DNA of 64,000 bases from Candidatus Latescibacterota bacterium (GTDB lineage: Bacteria; Latescibacterota; UBA2968; UBA8231). The notes beneath the pieces were generated by a model. That model had not been told where the DNA came from. It searched no databases and saw only the letters and a program-made list of their open reading frames with translations. Position 1 is the first letter of the stretch, and every line of letters starts with the position of its first letter. Shown piece after piece: positions 25,231 through 32,816 of the stretch. Made by a program: the position numbers and the translations under genes. The DNA is taken from positions 124,001 through 188,000 of the forward strand of contig JAJEGS010000055.1 in the NCBI GenBank assembly GCA_022819745.1, in the 5' to 3' direction.

Positions 25231-25869
25231 AGTCTGTTTTGGCGCACGGTCGTGCGCCATGGCCGGACGGATGGGGCGTACAACGTGGGGGCGCGGCTCG
25301 ACGCTGGGGCCTCGCTCAGTGGATACCAACGCAACCGTTTCTTTCTCAATGTAGAAGGTCTCGACTTTATCGACGTGTCGGGCCTGTCGGCGACGGATTC
25401 ACCTGCGGATGGCCGTGCCTTCGCCACCTTGGACTTTGACCGCGATGGGCGCATTGATTTGGCTGTCGTCAATGCCAATGAGCCGCTCTGCGAGTTGTTT
25501 GCCAACCGGAGCAAGGCGGGGCACATTCTCGCGTTGCGGTTTGTGGGGGGCAACGACCGCGACGAGGTTTCGCGCGAGTGGAGTGTACGCGATGGGTATG
25601 GCGTGCAAGTGGAAGTGGATGTTGGCGGGAGGACGCTGCTGCGCGAGCACCGGGCCGGCGAGGGATTTTCGGCCCAGAACAGCGCGACCTTGCTCGTCGG
25701 CTTAGGTGCACATCAACGAGCTGATGCGGTACGCGTGCGCTGGCCTTCGGGACGAGTGCAGCAGATTGCAGAAGTCGCCGCTGGTATGCTGGTAACGGTC
25801 TATGAAAATCCTCGGTACTCGCCTACTGGGGTGGCGTTTGTGGTGGTGCCGTACTGCAGCACGCCGTAA
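25231..25869 (+). pseudogene. C-terminal remainder of the interrupted FG-GAP/ASPIC-UnbV gene
   Basis: Directly in frame after the TGA at 25228. It reads SLFWRTVVRHGRTDGAYN, completes an FG-GAP repeat (DFDRDGRIDLAVVNANEP) and carries the ASPIC/UnbV domain (YGVQVEVDVGG, RTLLREHRAGEGF, LVGLGAHQRADAVRVRWPSG). No ribosome binding site or good start lies near the break. Other genes here also use TGA as stop, so reassignment is unlikely; a CGA-to-TGA (Arg to stop) change would explain it. Confidence 0.8.
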
Positions 25870-25900
25870 TTTCATGGCGCTAATCGAGGAGGCATAAAAA

Positions 25901-26626
25901 ATGGTTGTTAATGTTGCTCATCGGGGTGCGTCGGGAAACTATCCCGAAAATACGTTGATCGCCTTTCAGAAGGCGTTGGAAATTGGCGTTGATGAGATTG
26001 AGCTAGATCTCCACATGACAAAGGACGACCATCTAATTGTCATGCACGACTCAACTGTAGATCGAACGACAGATGGCACGGGCGCGATTGCCGAACTCAC
26101 ATTAAGTGAGATCAAAGCCCTTGACGCCGGAAGCGTGTTTGGTGAACAGTTTCAGGGCGAGTGCGTGCCAACGTGGGAGGAAGCATTAGACCTCGTACAA
26201 GGGAAGGTTAGGCTCAATGTCCACCTCAAAGAAGGGGGCAATCCAGACGGTCACTATGAACGCAAGGTTGCACAGGCATTGCGCGAGTTTCAGATGGTAG
26301 AGGCTTCTATTTTGGCGTGCAGCGATGAAAGCGTTGGAATCTTTGCTGGGATTGACTCGCAAATTGAGTGCCGAATCTTTCGCGCGAATCGCACACCAGA
26401 GGAATATATCCGCAAATCGGTAGAGATGGAGCTGCGGACGATGCAGCCGGGACGGGACATCACGACTCGGGAGTTTGTGCAAAAGGCACATGCGGCAGGA
26501 CGAGTTGTGCATGTCTTTTATGCAGATACTCCTGAAGATATGCGAACTTACATTGAGATCGGCGTCGATGGAATTTTGACAAACTATCCGGAACGACTGA
26601 AAGCGATTCTCACAGAAATTGAGTAG
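25901..26626 (+). CDS. Glycerophosphodiester phosphodiesterase (GDPD)
   Basis: A 241-residue GDPD-family TIM barrel of the short cytoplasmic UgpQ type; no signal peptide. All signature elements are present: HRGASGNYPENT at 7-18 (catalytic H7, R8, metal ligands E16 and N17), EIELDLHMTKD (E34, D36), and MHDSTVDRTTDG (catalytic H49, D50). It hydrolyses glycerophosphodiesters to glycerol-3-phosphate and an alcohol. GAGGAGG precedes the ATG by 8 bases. Its codon use and GC look lower than the surrounding genes, suggesting transfer. It ends 13 bases before the convergent serine hydrolase. Confidence 0.9.
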   Translation: MVVNVAHRGASGNYPENTLIAFQKALEIGVDEIELDLHMTKDDHLIVMHDSTVDRTTDGTGAIAELTLSEIKALDAGSVFGEQFQGECVPTWEEALDLVQGKVRLNVHLKEGGNPDGHYERKVAQALREFQMVEASILACSDESVGIFAGIDSQIECRIFRANRTPEEYIRKSVEMELRTMQPGRDITTREFVQKAHAAGRVVHVFYADTPEDMRTYIEIGVDGILTNYPERLKAILTEIE

Positions 26627-26639
26627 AGGGGCCGCCTCG

Positions 26640-28028
26640 TCACACCAACTTTTTGAATACAAAGGCCCCCAACTCGTAGCTAAGTACGCGATCATCGTCG
26701 TCAAACTTAAAGCGGGCGATTTCTCCGGCTGCACGACCTTCTCGAACAAGCCATTCCGCCTCCTTGTCCGTTGGTTCGAGGACTGCCGGGGCATGTAGGG
26801 AATACGCAGACCCACCGTGCGCCACAAGCCGCAGGCTGCCGTCGCGCACCTCAAGGTCCACATCGATGCCCGGCTCGGCGCGATAATAACCGACAAAGCG
26901 TCGCAATGCCTCTGGTGTTGGTTCAAGCGCTGGCTGCTCGGGTACAAGCGGCACTGCTTCGTCGGCATTTAGTACCATTTCAAGTACTTCCTGTGCAATC
27001 TCAAGACCTCCGTGTGGGGGCCACATGTTGATGAGAACAACCACGCCGGTTTTCCGCGGAATGTTAAACCACACCTGTGTTCCAAAGCCGTGAATCCCGC
27101 CGCCGTGATTGTGATAGACATGGTCGCCGATGCGGGTTGCGCGCCAGCCTAGACATTGTCCCGCCGACCAGTCCGGCTCGACGTATTGCGGTTGTTGAAT
27201 CTCTACCAGTGTTGATCCCTTGAGTACCTGTGCCCCGCGGCGGTCTCCGCCGTCGGTTTGGAATTGGAACGATACCCACTTTGCCAAGTCGCCAACGGTG
27301 GAATGCAGTTGACCCGCCGCTGAAATCCCGTTCAGGTGGGCGTAAGGAGCGCGTTCAGGGCGGTCTTGGTAGGGCGTCGGGTTATAACCGACAAAGAAGT
27401 GAGGACGCAATTCGTCCGTCAGATCGAAGACCGTGGAGGCTAGGCCGAGTGGCTCAATGATATTGGCGTGGACGTATTCGATGTATGGCGTGCCGGTGAC
27501 CCTGTACACCACTTCGCCGAGCAACCCAAATGCAAGGTTTGAGTATTTGAAAGCGGAGTCTTGCGGGATGACAATCCCCGTCTCTGGCAGTTTGCCAAGC
27601 ATCTCCTCGCGGCTGGGGAAGTGGAGATCATTCCAACCGTGCGTCGGCGACTCGGTGACCAAGCCGGAGCGGTGTGTCAACAATCGTCGGAGCGTCACAC
27701 CGTCAACATCGCCGTCGATAGCGCGAACCGAAGCAAATTCGGGAATGTGCTGTGCCAGTGGATCGTCCAACTTGAGTTGCCCCGCATCCCGCAACTGCAT
27801 AATCGCAGTTGTAGTGAACGTCTTGGTCACTGAGGCGATGCGGGCAATCGTGCTTGCAGTAGGTTTTTTACCCGAATCGAGATCCGCTGCGCCGAACCCG
27901 CCGAACCAAGCGAGTTCGCGATCGCGGATAACGCCGAGCGCCATGCCGGGAAGTCTATATTTGGCAACCGTTGTTGCTGCCAAGCGTTCGATGTCTGGTA
28001 CCAAGATTTGGAGAACACGATCTGCCAT
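26640..28028 (-). CDS. Serine hydrolase, class C beta-lactamase-like
   Basis: A 462-residue protein of the PF00144 family with a C-terminal extension. SxxK is S66-V-T-K69 in RIASVTKTFTT, the YxN motif is Y162-S-N164 in KYSNLAFGLLG, and HNHGGGIHGFG near residue 305 stands for the HxG motif. All three active-site elements are intact, so it is probably an active esterase, peptidase or amidase. The last 90 residues (LRRFVGYYRAEPGIDVDLEV, DGSLRLVAHGG) form a lipocalin-like beta domain common in this family. No signal peptide. Same strand as rhaM upstream. Confidence 0.85.
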   Translation of the reverse strand: MADRVLQILVPDIERLAATTVAKYRLPGMALGVIRDRELAWFGGFGAADLDSGKKPTASTIARIASVTKTFTTTAIMQLRDAGQLKLDDPLAQHIPEFASVRAIDGDVDGVTLRRLLTHRSGLVTESPTHGWNDLHFPSREEMLGKLPETGIVIPQDSAFKYSNLAFGLLGEVVYRVTGTPYIEYVHANIIEPLGLASTVFDLTDELRPHFFVGYNPTPYQDRPERAPYAHLNGISAAGQLHSTVGDLAKWVSFQFQTDGGDRRGAQVLKGSTLVEIQQPQYVEPDWSAGQCLGWRATRIGDHVYHNHGGGIHGFGTQVWFNIPRKTGVVVLINMWPPHGGLEIAQEVLEMVLNADEAVPLVPEQPALEPTPEALRRFVGYYRAEPGIDVDLEVRDGSLRLVAHGGSAYSLHAPAVLEPTDKEAEWLVREGRAAGEIARFKFDDDDRVLSYELGAFVFKKLV

Positions 28029-28118
28029 TTGTAATTGTAATCTTCCTATTCCGTTGGCTGAGGCTTGGTTCCCGCCAAAACCGCTTCCCGGTTTACACCG
28101 ACAAAGTTGCTCCTAACG

Positions 28119-28439
28119 CTAGTCGAGATGGAAAACCTCTTCTAGTTCGATTAGCGCGTCTTTGGGGCCGCCCTCCGGTATTTCGACTAATCCCTCGTTG
28201 GCTTCGCCCCAATGCTGCGTGGCTTCTTCGGCGAGAAAGCCGTCGAGGGCTGTGGCAAAATCCGTCTCGGTCTCAAAGTAGCCAAAGACGAGGCCGTCTT
28301 CGTTCATAAAGAGCGAGTAGCGGTGCCAGCCGTGGCGCGTGAGAGCCGTGCAGACTTCGGGCCACACGTTGCGGTGGACTTCCTTGTACTCGACGATTCG
28401 ATCCTTTTTAACCTGCATCTGAAAACCAACTCGTCGCAT
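28119..28439 (-). CDS. rhaM: L-rhamnose mutarotase family protein (RhaM/DUF718)
   Basis: About 106 residues from the ATG at 28439, close to the 104 residues usual for RhaM; a longer frame to 28511 only adds a duplicated scrap of the allA-like gene. Family pattern: MQVKKDRIVEYKEVHRNVWPEV at the start, GWHRYSLFMNEDGLVFGYFE in the middle, and EEVFHL at the end, including the active-site His (in HRNVWPE) and Tyr. It interconverts sugar anomers. AAAGGGAG precedes the start. The ribosome binding site and start codon lie inside a 104-base duplication shared with 29305-29412; before that insertion rhaM probably followed the allA-like gene by 4 bases. Confidence 0.8.
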   Translation of the reverse strand: MRRVGFQMQVKKDRIVEYKEVHRNVWPEVCTALTRHGWHRYSLFMNEDGLVFGYFETETDFATALDGFLAEEATQHWGEANEGLVEIPEGGPKDALIELEEVFHLD

Positions 28440-28540
28440 TTGCTCAACTCCCTTTGAAATTGTCCATGTCCGGCACAACTGCCCGCGCTCCAAGTCGAAG
28501 TCGATCTCCACGGAGTGCGCTTGGTAATCTTGGTCGCCGC
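28437..28540. repeat. Left direct repeat flanking the DUF433/DUF5615 TA pair
   Basis: Repeated in the same orientation at 29305-29412. Differences by hand count are two substitutions and one 4-base indel. It contains the end of the allA-like gene (last 23 codons plus stop) and the rhaM ribosome binding site and ATG. Confidence 0.92.
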
Positions 28541-28556
28541 TAGTTCGGCCGGGACT

Positions 28557-28584
28557 TTGCCGAGTAGTCCCTGTGCTCTATAAT
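28557..28584 (+). promoter_or_regulatory. Likely promoter of the DUF433/DUF5615 operon
   Basis: TTGCCG at 28557-28562 and a perfect TATAAT at 28579-28584, spaced 16 bases, lie about 50 bases before the antitoxin start. Confidence 0.5.
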
Positions 28585-28636
28585 TAAAGCTAACCAATAA
28601 AGGTGAAGGCAATCTCGCAGAGATAGAGGTAACGTG

Positions 28637-28858
28637 ATGAATGAGTTTATCCGTGTAGATCCAGAGATTTGTTCGGGGAAGCCTACAATTAACGGTACGC
28701 GTATCATGGTAAAAAATATCTTGGGCATGGTGGCTGGTGGATACGCGGTTGACCAGATTGTCGAAGCCTACCCCGAACTGACTCAGGCGATGGTGCAAGC
28801 CGCTTTGGAATATGCAGCGGCAGTCATAGATGAAGAGCAAGTAATTGCACGTGCATGA
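28637..28858 (+). CDS. DUF433-family antitoxin
   Basis: A 73-residue protein; the ATG at 28637 (after AGAGG) is favoured over the GTG just before it. It matches DUF433 from end to end: VDPEICSGKPTINGTRIMVKNIL, GYAVDQIVEAYPELT, and VQAALEYAAAVI. This small helix-turn-helix-like domain is the usual antitoxin partner of DUF5615 toxins, and probably represses its own operon. The toxin gene overlaps its end by 8 bases. Lower GC than the flanking host genes. Confidence 0.9.
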   Translation: MNEFIRVDPEICSGKPTINGTRIMVKNILGMVAGGYAVDQIVEAYPELTQAMVQAALEYAAAVIDEEQVIARA

Positions 28859-29228
28859 ATCGCGGTTGGCGATCTTACTCGATCAGAATGTGCCACTGGT
28901 CGCAGCGGACTGGCTGAGGAATCAGCGTCCTCATTGGAAGATTCAACATGTCAATGAACTCGGTTTTCGCGGTCGTTCCGACGGGTTCCTATATCGCTGG
29001 GCTCAGGAGAATGAAGCGATCATCGTCACATACGATGAGGATTTTGCTGATGCCCGTATGTATCCACTTGGCCACCATCGAGGCATTGTCCGGCTGCGCG
29101 TTTGGCCAACGACAATAGAGCAAACACAAAATGCCCTTTCGCGTCTGCTAACTGGTCTACCTGCATCTGATTGGTGTAATAACCTGATCATCATCGACAA
29201 TCAGAAAATCAGAGTGCGAAAATTGTAA
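28851..29228 (+). CDS. DUF5615 PIN-like toxin
   Basis: About 125 residues from the GTG at 28851, overlapping the antitoxin. It has the DUF5615 (Mut7-C-like PIN) layout: an early acidic residue in LAILLDQNVP, then VNELGFRGRSDGFLYRWAQENEAIIVTYDEDFAD with the conserved TxDxDF-type acidic pair, and GIVRLRVW. The acidic residues resemble the metal site of PIN ribonucleases, so it is likely an RNA-cleaving toxin. A terminator-like hairpin follows at 29236. Confidence 0.9.
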   Translation: MHESRLAILLDQNVPLVAADWLRNQRPHWKIQHVNELGFRGRSDGFLYRWAQENEAIIVTYDEDFADARMYPLGHHRGIVRLRVWPTTIEQTQNALSRLLTGLPASDWCNNLIIIDNQKIRVRKL

Positions 29229-29235
29229 ATGGTTG

Positions 29236-29266
29236 TAGGGCTTCCGGCCCTATTGGCGTTTCTTTT
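29236..29266 (+). terminator. Rho-independent terminator after the DUF5615 gene
   Basis: Stem TAGGGC/GCCCTA with loop ttccg (29236-29252), followed by a T-rich tract ending in five T at 29262-29266. Confidence 0.5.
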
Positions 29267-29304
29267 TGATGGCCTCGTCGCTTTCCTTTCAAGTGGTCCT
29301 GTCC

Positions 29305-29412
29305 CATTTGCTCAACTCCCTTTGAAATTGTCCATATCCGGCACAATGGACTGCCCGCGCTCCAAGTCGAAGTCGATTTCCACGGAGTGCGCTTGGTAAT
29401 CTTGGTCGCCGC
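29305..29412. repeat. Right direct repeat flanking the DUF433/DUF5615 TA pair
   Basis: Partner of 28437-28540. It forms the true 3' end of the allA-like gene and, 4 bases after its stop, an orphan ATG that matches the rhaM start. Confidence 0.92.
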
Positions 29413-29854
29413 GGGTGGTTTGATACACGTCGTGGCCCTCGACGCAGATGGGCATGGTGTGCCACACTCCGAGGTGTAAGCAGACGCCCACGTCGCCCGC
29501 CGAGTAAAAAGCGCGCAGCTCCTCGGCTTGGATGTCGTCTTGGATCGCTCCGACGAGAAATACGCTCGGCGAGTGCAGGCTGGGGTAAAACGACTGGCCG
29601 GCATCCGTGTGAAAGGCAAAATGGGCGCGCTCCAGCCCCTCGGAGATGGGTACGCGCTGTGGATGGGGCGCGTACCAGCCGGGGCCATCTTTGGGCTCGG
29701 GGCCGGGCGTGGCGAGGACTGGGTACGCGTTGGTGGCGTAACCGCCTTTGACCTTGTCCGGCTTGCGCTCCTCAAAGGTGCGAATTACGTGGCCGAAGGG
29801 GGCAAACGTCTCGGGTACGAGCAGTTCGACTGGGATTTTGACGAGGTTCCACAT
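29312..29854 (-). CDS. Ureidoglycolate lyase family (AllA-like) cupin
   Basis: A 180-residue protein resembling ureidoglycolate lyase/ureidoglycolate hydrolase: IPVELLVPETFAPFGHVI at the start, then HFAFHTDAGQSFYPSLHSP (about 80-98), VFLVG, and GVCLHLGVWHTMPI. The real AllA acts on ureidoglycolate in purine breakdown; in genomes of this type the family often sits beside sugar genes, so the substrate may differ. GAGGAG precedes the ATG. It follows the Gfo/Idh/MocA gene by 24 bases on the same strand. The last 23 codons are duplicated at 28440-28511, across the TA pair. Confidence 0.75.
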   Translation of the reverse strand: MWNLVKIPVELLVPETFAPFGHVIRTFEERKPDKVKGGYATNAYPVLATPGPEPKDGPGWYAPHPQRVPISEGLERAHFAFHTDAGQSFYPSLHSPSVFLVGAIQDDIQAEELRAFYSAGDVGVCLHLGVWHTMPICVEGHDVYQTTRGDQDYQAHSVEIDFDLERGQSIVPDMDNFKGS

Positions 29855-29878
29855 GGCAATCTCCTCTCGTTGGCGTGG

Positions 29879-31123
29879 TTAGTCGATGCCCAAGGCGGCG
29901 TCTATCTCCGCTTGATAAGCGTACGATTGGCAGGATTCGACCGCGCTGAGCGCCACCGGGCCGTTGGCTCGCCACGACTCGAAGACCGCGTAGAGCGCAG
30001 CCACGTCCTTCAGGCCGCAGCGGCCATCCACTTCGACGGTGCGCTGACCGCGAACGGCCTCCGCCATTTCGTGTAGCTCGTACGCGATCAACTTCAAATC
30101 GACGAGTGGGTCGCCGGCCGAGACGCCGCTCGGAAACAGGTAGCGAGTTAGCGGGTCGAATGTCAGTCCCGCGCCCTCGGCAGACGCGAGGATGTCCTCT
30201 TGGCTCAAGGGCTCGGCGTTGCGCCGTTCGAGCGTTATGCGCCCTCCGCGCACGCCAAAGCCGTCAATGCTGCCGTCGGTGCCCATGATTAGTTCGCGGT
30301 GCGCGCCCGCGTGGCCGGCGATCCCGACGAGCCAGTTTAGGGTCGCGCCGCTCTCCATTTTGAAGATCGCTTGGGTCGTATCCTCGGCCGCGGCGGGTAT
30401 GCGCTCGGGCATGGCGGCGAAGCGCTTTTTGTAGAATTCGTAGTCCATGGACATGGCTGCCAATTTTTGCCGCTCCGGCTCTATCATCCGCGCATCGGCA
30501 TAGACTTCGGCAATGTCGCCCAACTGATAGCGGATCATGTGGGTGAAGTGTACGGCCATGTCGAGGATAAAGCCGCCCAGCTCCCGGCGGTGCCGCCAAG
30601 GAGTGATAAAGATGGAATTGCCCGCGCCGAGCGAGTGGTACATCCCCATATAGGGCGTGCCAATGGCACCGGTGTCGAGTAGGTGGCGCACGATGCGGGC
30701 CGAGGGGTCGCGGCGGAAATTTTCGGCCACGGAAACAATGCGCTCGCTGCGCGCGGCTGCGTCGAGGATCCGCTGACAGGCTCGCACGGTGATGGCCAGC
30801 GGCTTTTCGACTAGCACGTGCAAGCCCAAGTCGAGGGCCTCGCAGACGACGGTGTGATGCACCGAAGGATCGGTTACCACGTCCACGGCTTCCAAGTCCG
30901 GTACCTGCTGCACCATCGCCTCCATATTGGTGCAGACCTTGGGGCGGACACCGAGGAGTTTCTCGGCTTCGGCGGCGGCCATCTCGGCGTTTTCCGCGCT
31001 GATGTCGCAGACCGCGCTCAGTTCGACTGCGTCGAAGGGGGAGTCGGCTAGCTGCTTGAGGCCGTGCAGATGGCGGGTGCCCATACCGCCGCAGCCGACG
31101 AGGGCCAAGCGCACCTTGTCCAC
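29879..31123 (-). CDS. Gfo/Idh/MocA-family oxidoreductase
   Basis: A 414-residue NAD(P)-dependent sugar or inositol dehydrogenase. N-terminal Rossmann motif GCGGMGTRHL at 10-19; the signature VLVEKPLAITV (about 116) with the conserved EKP; the C-terminal alpha/beta substrate domain includes GGFILDMAVHFTHMIRY with the conserved D-x-x-x-H. GTG start at 31123 with GAGGAG upstream, the latter lying inside the end of a truncated allA-like leader ORF (31127-31231). Likely acts together with the AllA-like protein 24 bases downstream. Substrate unknown. Confidence 0.85.
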   Translation of the reverse strand: MDKVRLALVGCGGMGTRHLHGLKQLADSPFDAVELSAVCDISAENAEMAAAEAEKLLGVRPKVCTNMEAMVQQVPDLEAVDVVTDPSVHHTVVCEALDLGLHVLVEKPLAITVRACQRILDAAARSERIVSVAENFRRDPSARIVRHLLDTGAIGTPYMGMYHSLGAGNSIFITPWRHRRELGGFILDMAVHFTHMIRYQLGDIAEVYADARMIEPERQKLAAMSMDYEFYKKRFAAMPERIPAAAEDTTQAIFKMESGATLNWLVGIAGHAGAHRELIMGTDGSIDGFGVRGGRITLERRNAEPLSQEDILASAEGAGLTFDPLTRYLFPSGVSAGDPLVDLKLIAYELHEMAEAVRGQRTVEVDGRCGLKDVAALYAVFESWRANGPVALSAVESCQSYAYQAEIDAALGID

Positions 31124-31126
31124 GGG

Positions 31127-31231
31127 CTACTCCTCGGGTCTGGCCTCGTCAAAGGTGGAGATGACTTGTCCGAAAGGGGCAAAAGCCGAGGAGGTCAATG
31201 GCTCTACAGGCACCTTGAGAATTTTTAGCAC
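31127..31231 (-). pseudogene. Truncated N-terminal fragment of an AllA-like gene
   Basis: A 34-codon frame with GTG start and a good AGGAG upstream. It reads KVPVEPLTSSAFAPFGQVI, matching residues 6-24 of the AllA-like protein (KIPVELLVPETFAPFGHVI), then ends at TAG after EARPEE. Only the first 34 codons survive. It ends 3 bases before the start of the Gfo/Idh/MocA gene, so it now acts as a translated leader. Confidence 0.75.
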
Positions 31232-31247
31232 GGCAACGCTCCTTGTG

Positions 31248-32765
31248 TCAGAAGGCCAGTAGCATCGGCCCCATGCGCTCTAGCAAGAGGGCCCGGTAGC
31301 GCTCGGCTTTGGCCACTTGCAGCCGTTCAAGCGGGTTGTAGTCGTCGGTGATGAGGTCACCCTCGGCGGGCATGGGATGTTCGTGCGCTGCGAGCCACGC
31401 GGCCTGAGAAGCTAGGGAAATCGGTTGCCGCGAAGCTAGGAAGACAAAGTCGTTAAATGCCGCGTCCGGTATTGTGACGAAGGCCAGCCGGTGCGGATAG
31501 ACCTCGCCCAGCGTCCGGTACACGGCCGCAGCGGCATCGGCTTCAGGGCCCTCGGTAAAGCCGACGAAGTTGAGAGCTAAGAGGCCATCGTCTTTGAGGA
31601 GCCGATCAAGGTCGCGGAGCATTTCGACGCTCAGCAGGTGGCTGGGCACAGACCCGCCGGTAAAGCAGTCGTGGACGATGAAGTCGTATTGCTGGTCCAA
31701 GCGGCGGATTTCGTAGCGGGCGTCGCCGACTAGCAGTGCGCCCGATGGCTCGTAGAGAAAGTATTGCTGCGCGGCTTTGGCCACCTCTGGGTCCAGTTCT
31801 AGGGCGTCGGTGTCGATGTCTTGGGCTGCAAATGCCATGGCAATGTAGCCTCCGCCGAGGCCGATCAGCAGTGCGTTGCGCCCCTCCGGGTGCAAGTGGG
31901 GCAGGGCGGCGATGATTTTTTGATAGCTGAGTACCGGCCCGCGCGTGTCGAGCCGCAGCGCACTAATGACCGAAGCGTCCGACAGCATCCACCGCACTCG
32001 GCGGGCGCGGTCATCGACGACCCGCACCCAGCCGTAGTGGCTTTCGGCTTGATGGACTAGGCGATAATTCCCGTATTCGGTCGGCTCTGGGTCGGTCTGG
32101 AGCCATAGCCCTGCGCCGGCCGCAATCGCCGCGGCTGCGATCGGTCCTATCCCCACGTGTCCCCACCGTCGCTCGTACAGGGCCACGATGAGCGCCAACA
32201 GGATCAAGGTCGCGCTGACTGCGTAGAGAATCACCCGCGAGCCAAGGGCCGGCAGCAGGAAAAAGCCCAGCAGCAAGGTGCCCACCACGCTGCCGACCGT
32301 GCTGACTGCAAAGACCGAGCCGGCTGCCATGCCCACGCCTGCCCGCCGCCGCGCCGCTAGTTCGATCACCTGCGGCCCCACCATCCCGAGGCAGGTCAGC
32401 GGCAGGGAAAAAAGCAGCAGGGCACTGGTAAAGGCTCCAGCGCGCAGCCCTAGATCGTTGGTCCACAGCAAGATCGGGCGGCTGACAAGCGGAATCGCGG
32501 CCGTCGTCAGCCCGGCGAGTGCGATGGCGTAGGAAAGCCGAAAGCGCGTCTGTTTGTCGGCGACCAAGCCGCCGAGGTAATAGCCCAGCGCCAAGGCGAT
32601 CAAAGCGACCGATATGAGCGAAGACCACACGTAGAGACTGACCCCGTAAAAGGGGCCGATGATGCGCGTGCCCAGCAGTTCCAGCATCATCACTGCTGCC
32701 CCGGAGATGGTTACGGTGCCGTAGAGCAGTAGCCGATCGGGGCCCGTTGTGCGTTCTTTAGTCAT
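31248..32765 (-). CDS. Membrane-bound spermidine synthase-like protein
   Basis: A 505-residue two-part protein. Residues 1 to about 225 contain seven or so hydrophobic segments (ISGAAVMMLELLGTRIIGPF, LISVALIALALGYYLGGLV, ALLLFSLPLTCLGMVGPQVI and others). The C-terminal half is an aminopropyltransferase-like Rossmann domain with LLIGLGGGYIAMAFA, DALELDPEVAKAAQQYF, and YDFIVHDCFTGGSVPSHL. Fused proteins of this kind are common in bacteria and usually of unknown function; polyamine synthesis is not assured. It lies 51 bases downstream of the OPT-like transporter gene. Confidence 0.8.
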   Translation of the reverse strand: MTKERTTGPDRLLLYGTVTISGAAVMMLELLGTRIIGPFYGVSLYVWSSLISVALIALALGYYLGGLVADKQTRFRLSYAIALAGLTTAAIPLVSRPILLWTNDLGLRAGAFTSALLLFSLPLTCLGMVGPQVIELAARRRAGVGMAAGSVFAVSTVGSVVGTLLLGFFLLPALGSRVILYAVSATLILLALIVALYERRWGHVGIGPIAAAAIAAGAGLWLQTDPEPTEYGNYRLVHQAESHYGWVRVVDDRARRVRWMLSDASVISALRLDTRGPVLSYQKIIAALPHLHPEGRNALLIGLGGGYIAMAFAAQDIDTDALELDPEVAKAAQQYFLYEPSGALLVGDARYEIRRLDQQYDFIVHDCFTGGSVPSHLLSVEMLRDLDRLLKDDGLLALNFVGFTEGPEADAAAAVYRTLGEVYPHRLAFVTIPDAAFNDFVFLASRQPISLASQAAWLAAHEHPMPAEGDLITDDYNPLERLQVAKAERYRALLLERMGPMLLAF

Positions 32766-32816
32766 ACTCGCTGTTTTTTTCGCGACGCGCTAGATGGCGA
32801 GGGGCAAACACTAAAT

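Noticed and set aside
28440..28511. Apparent N-terminal extension of RhaM (24 residues)
   Set aside because: It is the duplicated end of the allA-like gene; the ATG at 28439 fits the known RhaM length and has a ribosome binding site.
29209..29775. 188-codon frame overlapping the AllA-like gene
   Set aside because: Out of frame with it; Ser/Arg/Pro/Thr-rich shadow translation. Its tail only arises from the orphan rhaM start in the repeat.
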